Assembly (NCBI RefSeq): GCF_004348535.1
Contig: NZ_SMJX01000068.1
Coordinates: 1 to 33,004, forward strand
From: Actinomadura sp. KC216
GTDB lineage: Bacteria; Actinomycetota; Actinomycetes; Streptosporangiales; Streptosporangiaceae
Direction: 5' to 3'
Length of the DNA stretch: 33,004 bases
This document shows, one piece after another, positions 1 through 7,859 of this stretch; within the stretch, counting starts at the first letter, position 1; every line of letters starts with the position of its first letter. The notes beneath the pieces are model-generated. The model did not search any database. It was not told where the DNA came from and saw only the letters and a list, made by a program, of their open reading frames with translations. The position numbers were made by a program, and so were the translations under genes.

Positions 1-894
1 GGTGAAGGCGTCGTAGCAGCCGGTGAGCTGGATGTCGGCGGGCTCGACCCCGGCGTTGCGGAACGCGATCCGCCCGCCGTAGTAGCCGGCCTGCCGCGTG
101 ATCGGGTCGCACTGGTAGTGGGCGAGGGGGTCCTGGTACGGCTTGTTGGCCCGTCCCACCACGGACATGATGTACGCCGGACGCTGCCGCAGGTCGCGGG
201 CCCGGTCGGCGGACGTCACGATCACGCAGGTGGCGTTGTCGGTCTCGACGCAGCAGTCCAGCAGGTGGCAGGCGGGCTTGACGATCCAGCGCGAGTCCAG
301 CACGTCGTCGACGGTCACGCGCTCGCGGTAGTACGCCCTCGGGTTGTTGGACGCGTGCTTGGCGTGCGCGACCTTGACGTGGGCTAGCTGCTCGTTCGTC
401 GTCCCGTAGGTCTGCATGTGCCGCGCGAACGTGAACTGGAACCGCTGCGCGGGGCTGCCGATGCCGTAGGGCGTGGTGTCGAGCGCGTCGCCGACCAGCC
501 GCGCGGGGCCCGGCCCGGTGGGGGCGGGACGGCCGCCCATCCGCAGCGACGAGTAGCCGTTCATCGACCGGAACACCGCGACCGTGCTGCACATGCCCGC
601 CTCGATCGCGCCCATCGCCAGCCCGATGATCGTCTCGGTGCTGGACCCGCCGCCGTAGGTGTCGGTGTAGAAGTTGAGCCGGACGCCGAGGTCGGTGGCG
701 ATCGTCTGGGACAGCGTCGAGTCGCCGACCTGGTAGCAGAGCATCCCGTCGATGTCGGACGCGTCCAGCCCCGCGTCGTCCATCGCGTTGCGGACCGCCT
801 CCACGCCCATGCTCCGGGTGGTGCGCCCCGAGCCGCGGACGTAGGCGGTCTCCCCCACCCCGACGATGCAGTACTTGTCCTTGAGGCCGCCCAT
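1..894 (-). CDS. Thiolase-fold lipid-transfer protein (SCP-x/Ltp-like), 3' end cut
   Basis: The N-terminal 298 residues are visible; the gene runs off the left edge. It begins MGGLKDKYCIVGVGET and continues with family features: DDAGLDASDIDG, the GGGSS segment, and RHMQTYGTTNEQLAHV. The last visible residues are CYDAFT, which in this family carries a conserved tyrosine. These proteins have a thiolase fold but usually act as retro-aldolases or non-decarboxylating partners on acyl-CoAs, commonly with a DUF35 protein. The ATG shares one base with the upstream oxidoreductase stop (TGATG), so the two are translationally coupled. It is a relative of the complete copy at 27003-28154. A DUF35 partner may lie beyond the left edge. 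The family call is firm; the substrate is unknown. Confidence 0.85.
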   Translation of the reverse strand, partial: MGGLKDKYCIVGVGETAYVRGSGRTTRSMGVEAVRNAMDDAGLDASDIDGMLCYQVGDSTLSQTIATDLGVRLNFYTDTYGGGSSTETIIGLAMGAIEAGMCSTVAVFRSMNGYSSLRMGGRPAPTGPGPARLVGDALDTTPYGIGSPAQRFQFTFARHMQTYGTTNEQLAHVKVAHAKHASNNPRAYYRERVTVDDVLDSRWIVKPACHLLDCCVETDNATCVIVTSADRARDLRQRPAYIMSVVGRANKPYQDPLAHYQCDPITRQAGYYGGRIAFRNAGVEPADIQLTGCYDAFT

Positions 895-1781
895 CAGCCG
901 TCTCCCGTCCGCGCGATCACCTCGTCGGCGAAGCGCTTGATGCCGTCCAGAACGTCCTCCCTGGTGATCCGCCCGGTATGCCCGCGCACCGGGGACGCGA
1001 TGACGCGGGTCACGCCCAGCTCCTCCGCGCGGCGCACGGAGTCGACGTCGGCGGGCACGCCGCACGTGACCTCGAACGGTTCGCCCGCCCGGCCCGCCTC
1101 CTCGCGGGCCGCGCGGACCACCGCCAGCATGCGGGCGACGTCGTCGAGGTCCTTCGCGCCGATCTCGATCCAGCCGTCGCCGAGGCGGCCCGCCCTGCGC
1201 AGCGCGGGCGGGGACGTGCCGCCGATCTCCACCGGGATGCCGCGGCCGCCGCCGCGCCGCTGCACCGGCTTGGGCTCGAACGCCACCGGCCCGAACGCGT
1301 AGTGGCGGCCCTGGTGCGTGACCGTCCCCTCGCTCCAGAGGCGGCGCAGCAGCGGGATGATCTCGTCGGTGCGGCTGCCCCGGTCGCGGAACGACTGGCC
1401 GACGATGCCGAACTCCTCCTCCAGCCAGCCCACCCCGACGCCGAGGGTGACGCGCCCGCCCGACACGCGGTCGAGCGTCACCACGGACCGCGCGGTGGTG
1501 ATCGGGTGCCGCAGCGGCAGGACGTACACGTTCGTCGCCAGCCGGATCCGCTCGGTGCGCGCCGCGATGGCCGCGAGCACCACCCACGGGTCGTACATGG
1601 GGGTGCGGGGCTCGATCGGCGGGCGCCCGTCCGGGGTGTAGAGGTAGGTCGCCGGGAGCTCGGCGGGCAGCACCAGATGCTCGGGCACCCACACCGACTC
1701 GAAGCCGTTCTCCTCCGCCAGCCGTGCGGCCTCCGGGTGGTACCGCGGACTCAGCCCGTACATCGGCAGCCCGAACCTCAT
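894..1781 (-). CDS. LLM-class (F420-dependent type) oxidoreductase
   Basis: A 295-residue TIM-barrel protein of the luciferase-like monooxygenase superfamily, in the actinobacterial F420-type subgroup. The N-terminus MRFGLPMYGLSPRYHPE and the segments ENGFESVWVPEH, RIRLATNVYVLPLRHP and RVTLGVGVGWLEEEF are typical. The ATG at 1781 was chosen because GGGAGGAG lies just upstream and family homology begins there; the reading frame continues upstream without homology, across the intergenic operator. The likely role is a hydride transfer or oxygenation step using F420H2 or FMN, but the cofactor cannot be read from the sequence. It is divergent from the ThDP gene at 1876, with one operator copy (1825-1842) between them. 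The thiolase-fold gene follows it in the same transcript. Confidence 0.85.
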   Translation of the reverse strand: MRFGLPMYGLSPRYHPEAARLAEENGFESVWVPEHLVLPAELPATYLYTPDGRPPIEPRTPMYDPWVVLAAIAARTERIRLATNVYVLPLRHPITTARSVVTLDRVSGGRVTLGVGVGWLEEEFGIVGQSFRDRGSRTDEIIPLLRRLWSEGTVTHQGRHYAFGPVAFEPKPVQRRGGGRGIPVEIGGTSPPALRRAGRLGDGWIEIGAKDLDDVARMLAVVRAAREEAGRAGEPFEVTCGVPADVDSVRRAEELGVTRVIASPVRGHTGRITREDVLDGIKRFADEVIARTGDG

Positions 1782-1824
1782 GCCCCGCTCCTCCCGTCCG
1801 ACGGTGCGCAACGCGATCCTATAT

Positions 1825-1842
1825 CTACCAGACGGTTGGTTG
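1825..1842 (+). promoter_or_regulatory. Conserved 18-bp operator, copy 1 (divergent promoter)
   Basis: The sequence is CTACCAGACGGTTGGTTG, between the minus-strand oxidoreductase and the plus-strand ThDP gene. On the minus strand its end merges with a -10-like TAGATA (1822-1827). On the plus strand a -35-like TTGACT (1840-1845) overlaps its right end, so binding here would block both promoters. It is almost identical to the copies at 6828 and 29823. Confidence 0.75.
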
Positions 1843-1875
1843 ACTAGCGAGATCCGGTGATGGCATCGTGAGCAC

Positions 1876-3588
1876 ATGCCGACACAGCGGATCTTCACGA
1901 CGCCGACGCCGGTTCCCGAGGCCATCGCGACGGTTCTCGCCGAGGCCGGGATCGACACGGTCTTCGGCGTCCCCGGCGGCGAGACGGGCCGGATCTTCAA
2001 CGCGCTGGAGAAGTACCGGGACTCGATCCGCACGATCGTGGTCCGGCAGGAGTCACTGGCCAGCGCCATGGCGGAGGTGTACGGGCGGCTCACCGGCCGT
2101 CCCGGAGTGCTCATCGGGCAGGGCCCGTGGGTGCTCGGCTACGGTGTGATCGGCACGCTCGAAGCGCACCTGTCGAGCAGCCCCATGCTGCTGCTGACCG
2201 ACTTCTCCGACGGCGCCGGGCTCACCCAGCACGGCTCGTACCAGACGGGCACCGGCGAGTACGGGAACTGGGACGCGCGGCAGAGCTTCGCCGGCATCAC
2301 CAAGGAGGTCGTGGACGCGCGCGGCCCGGCGGAGGCGGTGCACGGCACGCAGCTCGCGATCCGGCACGCGCTGGCCGGGCAGCCGGGGCCGGTCGCCGTC
2401 CTCTACTCGGGCGCGGCGCTCCGCGGAGACGTCGGGCCCGGGTCGCGGCCCCGCCTCTACCCGACCGCCGGGTACCTGCCGCAGGCGTCCCCGCCCGCCC
2501 CCGCCGAGCGCGTCGAGGCCGCCGCGGAGGCCATCGCGTCGGCGCGCCGCCCGGTCGTGATCGCCGGGAACGGGGTGCGGATCGCGCGGGCCGAGGACGC
2601 GCTGCGCCGCTTCGCCGAGACGCTCGACGCGCCCGTCGTCACCAGCCCGTCCGGGAAGGGCTGCATCGCCGAGACGCACGACCTGGCGCTCGGCGTCTAC
2701 GGCACCTTCGGGACCGGGGCCGCGAACGCGGCGGTCGGCGGCGCCGACATGGTGATCGCGGTCGGCACCCAGCTCAGCTCCGGCGACACGGCCATGGAGA
2801 ACCCGGACCTGCTCGACCCGGAGCGGCAGACGCTCGTCCACGTGGACGTGGAGGCGCTCAACGCCGGGCGTTCGTTCCCGAGCGAGCACGTCCTGCTCGG
2901 CGACGCCGCCGCCACGCTCGACCACCTCACCGAAGCGCTCGGCGAGGGCGGCACCGGAGGCGGCCGGGAGCGCGTCGCGGAGCTGCGGGAACGGCACGGC
3001 CACTTCGACCATCCGGCCGCGACGTCCGGCGCCGTCCCGATCATGCCGCAGCGGCTGATCGCCGAGCTGGCCCGGGCGATCGGCGACGACGGCATCGTGA
3101 CCTGCGACGCGGGCGAGAACCGGATCTTCATGACGCACTACTACCGGACGCCGAACGCGGGCGGCTTCCTGCAGGCCGCCGGGATCGGGCCGATGGGCTA
3201 CGCGATCCCGTCCGCGCTGGGCGCCAAGCTCGTGCATCCGGGGCGGCGCGTCGCCGCGGTGACCGGCGACGGCGGCTTCGCCATGGCGATGAACGGCCTG
3301 ATGACGGCCGTCGAGCACGGCATCCCCATCGTCACCGTCGTGTTCAACAACGCGGCGCTGGGCTGGGTCGTGCACGGCGGCTCGTCGGTGTCGCACTTCA
3401 ACGACTTCGACCATGCGGCGATCGCCCGGTCGATGGGCTGCCGGGGCGTCCGCGTGGACGACCCGGCGCGGCTCGGCGACGCGCTGCGCGAGGCGTTCGC
3501 CGAGGAGGAGCTGCCGACGGTCGTCGACGTCAGGATCTCGATGGAGACGTCGTTCCGGGACGTCACGTCACCCCTGGTGCGTGGTTGA
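1876..3588 (+). CDS. ThDP-dependent enzyme, acetolactate synthase / 2-hydroxyacyl-CoA lyase superfamily
   Basis: A 570-residue, full-length thiamine-diphosphate enzyme. The N-terminal pyrimidine-binding domain carries the activating glutamate E59 (RQESLASAMAEVYGR). The central domain contains RPVVIAGNGVR. The C-terminal pyrophosphate domain carries the GDG...NN metal-binding motif (GDG 464-466, NN 491-492). The superfamily includes acetolactate synthase, benzoylformate decarboxylase, oxalyl-CoA decarboxylase and 2-hydroxyacyl-CoA lyase; the exact reaction cannot be read here. No separate acetolactate synthase small subunit is adjacent, which argues against branched-chain amino acid synthesis. 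Among acyl-CoA genes, a C-C lyase acting on an acyl-CoA or 2-keto acid is plausible, by inference. The ATG lacks a good ribosome-binding site; a TTGACT -35 and weak CATCGT -10 (1864-1869) would start the RNA at or near the ATG. Confidence 0.85.
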   Translation: MPTQRIFTTPTPVPEAIATVLAEAGIDTVFGVPGGETGRIFNALEKYRDSIRTIVVRQESLASAMAEVYGRLTGRPGVLIGQGPWVLGYGVIGTLEAHLSSSPMLLLTDFSDGAGLTQHGSYQTGTGEYGNWDARQSFAGITKEVVDARGPAEAVHGTQLAIRHALAGQPGPVAVLYSGAALRGDVGPGSRPRLYPTAGYLPQASPPAPAERVEAAAEAIASARRPVVIAGNGVRIARAEDALRRFAETLDAPVVTSPSGKGCIAETHDLALGVYGTFGTGAANAAVGGADMVIAVGTQLSSGDTAMENPDLLDPERQTLVHVDVEALNAGRSFPSEHVLLGDAAATLDHLTEALGEGGTGGGRERVAELRERHGHFDHPAATSGAVPIMPQRLIAELARAIGDDGIVTCDAGENRIFMTHYYRTPNAGGFLQAAGIGPMGYAIPSALGAKLVHPGRRVAAVTGDGGFAMAMNGLMTAVEHGIPIVTVVFNNAALGWVVHGGSSVSHFNDFDHAAIARSMGCRGVRVDDPARLGDALREAFAEEELPTVVDVRISMETSFRDVTSPLVRG

Positions 3589-3597
3589 GGAGGACCC

Positions 3598-3945
3598 ATG
3601 CCGCTAGCCTCGAAGGACCCCTGCGCGCGGGACCAGCGCTGCCCGGACTGGTGTGCCCTGGACCATTCCGGGACGCGAACGGCGCTGCTGCACGAGAGCG
3701 AGTCACAGGGCCTGTCCCTGTCGCATCGCCACGACGTGCGGCTGCCCGAGTCGATCGACGCCAGGGTCGTGCAGTACGAGCCGGACGACGCCGGAGACAC
3801 CGCGGACGCCGGTGACGCCGCCTCGCCGTCGGTGGAGCTCAGCTACCACGTCGGTCCCCGCTACCGGGTGATCAGCCTGTCGCCGTACGAGGCGCGCCGG
3901 CTCGCCGGCATCCTGCTGGCCTGCGCCGACCGCACCGAGCAATAG
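3598..3945 (+). CDS. Small conserved actinobacterial protein, DUF6907-like
   Basis: A 115-residue protein starting nine bases after the ThDP gene stop, with GGAGGA just before its ATG, so it is co-transcribed. The N-terminal part has a cysteine cluster (DPCARDQRCPDWCALDH) and the C-terminal part has LSPYEARRLAGILLACAD. Both ends match my recollection of the DUF6907 family, which has a CPxWC.xDH start and a 'pxeArxlAxxLl.aAd' end. No function is established for that family. The cysteines and histidines could bind metal, which is inference. A link to the ThDP enzyme is suggested only by position. Confidence 0.7.
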   Translation: MPLASKDPCARDQRCPDWCALDHSGTRTALLHESESQGLSLSHRHDVRLPESIDARVVQYEPDDAGDTADAGDAASPSVELSYHVGPRYRVISLSPYEARRLAGILLACADRTEQ

Positions 3946-3951
3946 CGTCCG

Positions 3952-3996
3952 ACCAGAACGGCCGCCTCCGGGGTCTCCGGGGGCGGCCGCTCTGGT
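3952..3996. terminator. Bidirectional hairpin terminator between convergent genes
   Basis: The arms ACCAGAACGGCCGCC (3952-3966) and GGCGGCCGCTCTGGT (3982-3996) pair over 15 bp with one mismatch, around a 15-nt loop. It sits between the end of the plus-strand small protein gene and the end of the minus-strand hydratase gene, so it can serve both. There is no long T-run, as is common in high-GC actinomycetes. Confidence 0.75.
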
Positions 3997-4009
3997 GACC
4001 GGGTCCTGT

Positions 4010-4927
4010 CTATACGGGAGCCTCGGCGGTGTCCTTCTGGGCGGGCTTCACGGGCGGGGCGTTGCGCCAGTCCGGGACGCCGTGCTCGGGGGTCGCGACG
4101 ATGCTCTCGCCCTTGGTCTCGGTCGACCAGTGCGCGTGGTTGAGCTCGTGCAGCGTGAAGCAGGCGTTCAGCGAGTTGTGGAAGCCCATGTTGTCGACGG
4201 TCTGGTTCACCGACTCCTTGATCAGCAGCGCGGCCATGGTGGGCAGCGCCGCGATCCGCCGGGCCAGCGCGACCGTCTCGTCGGCGAGCCGGTCGGGGGC
4301 GAACACCTTGCTGACCATGCCGAGCCGGTGCGCCTCGTGGACGTCGATCGAGTCGCCCGTCAGCAGCAGCTCCTTGGCCTTGCGCGGGCCGAACTCCCAC
4401 GGGTGGCCGAAGTACTCGACGCCGCACATGCCGAGCCGGGTGCCGACGACGTCCGCGAACTTGACCCTGTCGTCGGCGACGATCAGGTCGCACGCCCACA
4501 TCAGCATCAGCCCGGCCGCGTACACGGTGCCGTGCACCTGCGCGATGGTGATCTTGCGGAGGTTGCGCCAGCGGCGGGTGTTCTCGAAGAAGTAGTGCCA
4601 CTCCTGGAGCATCATCTTCTCGATGCCGGTGCGGGAGCCGCCGTTGATCTTCGTGGTCGGGTGCTGGTCCGGGCCTGGGGTGTACTCGGCGCGGGCCTCC
4701 GCCGAGCCGATGTCGTGGCCGGAGGAGAACATCGGGCCGGCCCCGCCGAGGATGACGACGCGGACGGTGTCGTCCTGCTCGGCGCGCAGGAAGGCGTCGT
4801 TCAGCTCGACGAGGAGGCCGCGGCTCTGCGCGTTGCGGGTCTTCGGCCGGTTCAGCAGGATCCGGACGATCGTCCCGCCGTCGAGCTCCTCGTAGGTGAC
4901 GAACCTGTAGTCGGGCTTGTCGGTCAC
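4010..4927 (-). CDS. Enoyl-CoA hydratase/isomerase (crotonase) family protein, atypical
   Basis: A 305-residue crotonase-fold protein, longer than the usual ~260. The oxyanion-hole loop is present as MFSSGHDIGS (GHD 70-72), followed by a long insertion rich in charged residues (about 80-120). The second oxyanion segment reads VHGTVYAAGLMLMWACDLIVA instead of the usual glycine-rich GGG form. The usual catalytic helix region reads GTRLGMCGVEYFGHPWEFG; E171 may be catalytic, by inference. The GTG start at 4927 overlaps the ligase stop by four bases (GTGA), so translation is coupled. It is the last gene of a three-gene unit with the acyl-CoA ligase and the small cysteine protein, and ends at the 3952-3996 terminator. 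It may be a hydratase, isomerase or C-C hydrolase. Confidence 0.8.
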   Translation of the reverse strand: MTDKPDYRFVTYEELDGGTIVRILLNRPKTRNAQSRGLLVELNDAFLRAEQDDTVRVVILGGAGPMFSSGHDIGSAEARAEYTPGPDQHPTTKINGGSRTGIEKMMLQEWHYFFENTRRWRNLRKITIAQVHGTVYAAGLMLMWACDLIVADDRVKFADVVGTRLGMCGVEYFGHPWEFGPRKAKELLLTGDSIDVHEAHRLGMVSKVFAPDRLADETVALARRIAALPTMAALLIKESVNQTVDNMGFHNSLNACFTLHELNHAHWSTETKGESIVATPEHGVPDWRNAPPVKPAQKDTAEAPV

Positions 4928-6447
4928 GGCATGCTCTCTTCCTGTTCGCCGAGCAGCTCCGCGCGCAGGTCGCGGCGGAGCAGCTTGCCCGTGTCGGTGT
5001 AGGGCAGTCCGGTGCGGAATGCCACGTGCTCGGGGGTGCGGGACGAGCGGAGCCGCGCCCGCACCCAGTCCTGCAGTTCCGGACGGTCGGCCTTGTGGCC
5101 GTCGCGGAGCACCACGGCGGCGACGACGCGCTCGCCCCATTCGGTGTCGGGGAGGCCGACGACGGCCGCGTCCGCGACCGCGGGGTGCGCGGTGAGGACG
5201 TCCTCGATCTCGCCGGGCGAGATGTTCTCGCCGCCGCGGACGATCACGTCGTCCAGGCGGCCCTCGACGTAGAGGTAGCCGGCGTCGTCGAGGCGGCCCT
5301 CGTCCCTGGTCGGGAACCAGCCGTCGGCGCGGACGGCGCGGCGGTCCAGGTACTCGCCCGCGACCTGCTCGCCGCGGACCCATATCTCCCCGGCCGTCCC
5401 GGCCGGAACCGGCCGCCCGGACGGGTCGCGGATCTCGACCTCCACCGACGGCACCGGGACGCCGACCGAGCCGAGCCGCCGCCGGACGGCCGGGTCCGCG
5501 CTGTCCAGCGCGGCGCGGTGGTCGCCGGGGCCGAGGACCGCGATCGTGGAGCTGGTCTCCGTCAGCCCGTAGGCGTTGACGAACTCCACGTGCGGGAGCA
5601 GCCGCATCGCGCGCTCGATCACCGGCACCGGCATCCGGCCGCCGCCGTAGGACAGCGTCCGCAGCGCGCGCAGCGGGTCCGGGGTCTCGGGGAGCGCGTC
5701 GAGGATGCGGCCGAGCATGGTCGGCACCACCATCGCGTGCGTGACCCGCTCCCGCTCGGCCAGCCGCACCCACTCCCCCGGGTCGAACGACGGGAGCTGC
5801 ACGATGCGCCGCCCGGCATAGACCGAGGTCAGGACGGCCGAGATGCCCGCGATGTGGTACGGCGGGACGCTCACCAGCGTGGCCTCGTCCTCCGCCGCGC
5901 CCATGAACTCCACCGTCGACACGACGTAGGACGCCAGGTGCCGGTGCCGCAGCACGGCGGCCTTCGGCTCCCCGGTCGTGCCGCTGGTGAACAGCAGCAC
6001 CGCGATCCCGTCCGGGTCGGCGCCCGGCGGGACGGGGCCCTGATCGGTGGCGGTCGCGTCGAGGAACGCCGGCACGTCGACGGGGGCGAGCGCCGGCTGG
6101 AGGGTGCGGACGCGTCCGGTGAAGGCGGGGTCGGTGACCGCGACGCCGGGGACGACGCGGCGCAGCACGGCCGCGAGACGCTCGTCGGCCAGCCGGTAGT
6201 TGAGCGGCGCCATCGGCAGCCCGGCGAACGCGGCGCCGAACAGGAGCAGCGGCACGGCCGGGGAGTTCACGCCCAGCAGGACGGCGTGGCGCGCGTCGCG
6301 TCCGGCGAGCCAGGCACCAGCCCGCCGGGAGCGCTCGTGCAGTTGCTCGTAGGTGAGCGTCTCGGCGGGGCCGCCGTCCCGGGGGCCGATCGCGACGCGG
6401 CCGCCGAACCCCTCGGCGGCCATCTGGAGCAGGAGTGTGACGTCCAT
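4924..6447 (-). CDS. AMP-forming acyl-CoA synthetase
   Basis: A 507-residue enzyme of the ANL (acyl-CoA synthetase) family that activates a carboxylic acid with ATP and CoA. Visible motifs are the P-loop LLFTSGTTGEPK (about 151-162), AYGLTETSS, the hinge region GWFPTRDEGRLDDAGYLYVEGR, VRGGENISPGEIEDVL, and the C-terminal lysine motif TDTGKLLRRDLR. The length is normal. It lies nine bases after the small cysteine protein gene and overlaps the crotonase gene by four bases, so the three form one unit controlled from the operator at 6828-6845. The acid substrate cannot be assigned. Confidence 0.9.
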   Translation of the reverse strand: MDVTLLLQMAAEGFGGRVAIGPRDGGPAETLTYEQLHERSRRAGAWLAGRDARHAVLLGVNSPAVPLLLFGAAFAGLPMAPLNYRLADERLAAVLRRVVPGVAVTDPAFTGRVRTLQPALAPVDVPAFLDATATDQGPVPPGADPDGIAVLLFTSGTTGEPKAAVLRHRHLASYVVSTVEFMGAAEDEATLVSVPPYHIAGISAVLTSVYAGRRIVQLPSFDPGEWVRLAERERVTHAMVVPTMLGRILDALPETPDPLRALRTLSYGGGRMPVPVIERAMRLLPHVEFVNAYGLTETSSTIAVLGPGDHRAALDSADPAVRRRLGSVGVPVPSVEVEIRDPSGRPVPAGTAGEIWVRGEQVAGEYLDRRAVRADGWFPTRDEGRLDDAGYLYVEGRLDDVIVRGGENISPGEIEDVLTAHPAVADAAVVGLPDTEWGERVVAAVVLRDGHKADRPELQDWVRARLRSSRTPEHVAFRTGLPYTDTGKLLRRDLRAELLGEQEESMP

Positions 6448-6456
6448 CGGGCGGGC

Positions 6457-6765
6457 TCAGTCGGACGACGGCAGCGGCTTGGCGTCCTTGGTGCCGAGTG
6501 GCTCATCCGCCTCCGCGAGCGAGCCCGTGCCCGCCTTGGTGCACAGCAGCTCGAACCGTCCGGCCGCGTCGACGTAGCGCTTGCCGAGCAGGACGCCCTC
6601 GGCGAACCCGGGCTCCGGCGCGGCGCCCGGTTCGGCCGTCGCGTCGATGGCGATCATCGGGCGGCCGCCGCAGCGCAGGTCCACCTCCTCGCCGCTCGCC
6701 CTGACCACCACGACCTCGGCGTCGCACACCGCGCTGCGCAGCCGCGAACCGATGCTCAATATCAT
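6457..6765 (-). CDS. Small conserved protein with three spaced cysteines, unknown function
   Basis: A 102-residue protein, first gene of the unit leading into the acyl-CoA ligase. The ATG at 6765 follows GGAGGGGG at good spacing; the frame stays open a little further upstream, but without a ribosome-binding site. It shows three cysteine contexts: SAVCDAEVVVV near the N-terminus, DLRCGGRPM in the middle and FELLCTKAG near the C-terminus. The tail GTKDAKPLPSSD is also distinctive. I believe similar small proteins sit next to acyl-CoA ligases in other actinobacteria, but that is from memory. The cysteines could bind metal or carry a thioester. No function is known to me. Confidence 0.7.
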   Translation of the reverse strand: MILSIGSRLRSAVCDAEVVVVRASGEEVDLRCGGRPMIAIDATAEPGAAPEPGFAEGVLLGKRYVDAAGRFELLCTKAGTGSLAEADEPLGTKDAKPLPSSD

Positions 6766-6827
6766 TGCAAACCCCCTCCGACCGGTGCGAACCCAGACTT
6801 CCAGCATCTCACAGCCGGACGACTAAA

Positions 6828-6845
6828 CAACCAACCGTCTGGTAG
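6828..6845 (-). promoter_or_regulatory. Conserved 18-bp operator, copy 2 (divergent promoter)
   Basis: Read on the minus strand it is CTACCAGACGGTTGGTTG, identical to copy 1. It lies between the minus-strand small-protein/ligase/hydratase unit and the plus-strand VOC gene. On the plus strand a -10-like TAGATA (6843-6848) overlaps its end, with GACT about 18 bp upstream as a weak -35 remnant. The VOC start is about 60 bp downstream. Confidence 0.75.
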
Positions 6846-6904
6846 ATATGGTAGGGCCGGGCGAGCGGATTCGCCAGGGCCGGGCGAGGAGAGGGAGCGG
6901 AACG

Positions 6905-7798
6905 TTGTTCGAGATCGGCAGGTTCTACCACGCGATCCACATGGTCTCCGACCTGGACGCCGCGGACGACTGGTACGACCGGGTGTTCGGCGTCGAGCGC
7001 TTCTACAAGGGGCACCTGGCGGTCGAGAAGCGGGACGCCTCGCTCGTCGTCATCGCCGACTTCGTGATGGAGCCGATGATGTCGAGCCGGCTGCCGGGCG
7101 CCGAGGCGACCCCGGTCGGCAGGTTCTACGCGCGGTTCGGCGAGCACCTGCACTCGCTGGCCTGGTACGTCAAGGACCTGCGGGGCCTCTACGAGCGGCT
7201 GCGCTCGGCGGGCGTGCGCGTGACCGGGCCCGGCGGCGCGGACATGGAGGCCGCGTCGGCCTCGGGCGAGTTCCCGGGCTCGCTCTACACCCACCCGAGG
7301 GACAGCCACGGGGCCATCGAGTTCGTGGACGTCGAGGCGGTGAGCGGCCTGGAGGACCCCCGGTTCCGTCCCGGGTTCTCCACGTCCTACTGGAGTGACG
7401 AGCATCCGCTGGGCGTCGAGCGCGTCGCGTACATGACCGTGGTCGTCCGCGACCTGGACCGGGCGGCCGGTTTCTACGCGGGCGCGCTCGGCGGCGAGGT
7501 GCTGCGCCGGGGCCGCGGCGCGGACGCGACCGACAGCGTCTTCGTGCACGTCGGCGAGGACACGGTGATCGAACTGGCCCGTCCGGACGACGAGCGCAGC
7601 CGGGCCGGACGCGACCTCGCCCGCAACGGCGAGATCATGCACTCGGTCACGTTCAAGGTCCGCGACCTGGACGCCGCGCGGCGGCATCTCGCGTCCTGCG
7701 GGGTGCGGATCGCCGAGCGCCAGTCCGATGACCTGGTCCTTCATCCGGACGACTGCTTCGGGGCCGTCCTGCGCCTGACCGAGAGGGCCGAGGGTTGA
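6905..7798 (+). CDS. Two-domain VOC (glyoxalase/extradiol dioxygenase fold) protein
   Basis: A 297-residue protein with two vicinal-oxygen-chelate domains. The first (about 7-140) starts YHAIHMVSDLDAADDWYDRVFG; the second (about 175-297) starts VERVAYMTVVVRDLDRAAGFYAGALG and contains HSVTFKVRDLDAARRHL. Candidate metal ligands in domain one are H12, the histidine pair in GEHLHSLAWYV (about 80-82) and the glutamate of GAIEFVD, in the H-H-E pattern of the fold. The TTG at 6905 was chosen because GAGAGGGAGCGG precedes it and homology begins immediately after; the upstream in-frame ATG lies inside the promoter. VOC enzymes include dioxygenases, glyoxalases and methylmalonyl-CoA epimerases, so the reaction is open. 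It is a single-gene unit, ending at a strong hairpin. Confidence 0.85.
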   Translation: MFEIGRFYHAIHMVSDLDAADDWYDRVFGVERFYKGHLAVEKRDASLVVIADFVMEPMMSSRLPGAEATPVGRFYARFGEHLHSLAWYVKDLRGLYERLRSAGVRVTGPGGADMEAASASGEFPGSLYTHPRDSHGAIEFVDVEAVSGLEDPRFRPGFSTSYWSDEHPLGVERVAYMTVVVRDLDRAAGFYAGALGGEVLRRGRGADATDSVFVHVGEDTVIELARPDDERSRAGRDLARNGEIMHSVTFKVRDLDAARRHLASCGVRIAERQSDDLVLHPDDCFGAVLRLTERAEG

Positions 7799-7803
7799 AC
7801 CGC

Positions 7804-7850
7804 CGGCCGCGGCGTTACCGGGGGCCCCGTCCCCGGCAACGCCACGGCCG
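7804..7850. terminator. Strong bidirectional hairpin terminator
   Basis: The arms at 7804-7823 and 7831-7850 pair over 20 bp with only two mismatches, around a 7-nt loop. The hairpin lies between the ends of the plus-strand VOC gene and the minus-strand SDR gene, and serves both. Confidence 0.85.
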
Positions 7851-7859
7851 ATCCCCCGG

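Noticed and set aside
1782..2114. N-terminal extension of the oxidoreductase frame
   Set aside because: It crosses the operator and the divergent ThDP gene start; homology and ribosome-binding site both place the start at 1781.
2053..3414. Long minus-strand open frame opposite the ThDP gene
   Set aside because: It is Arg/Ala/Gly/Val-rich without domain motifs and lies fully under a well-supported gene; high GC produces such shadow frames.
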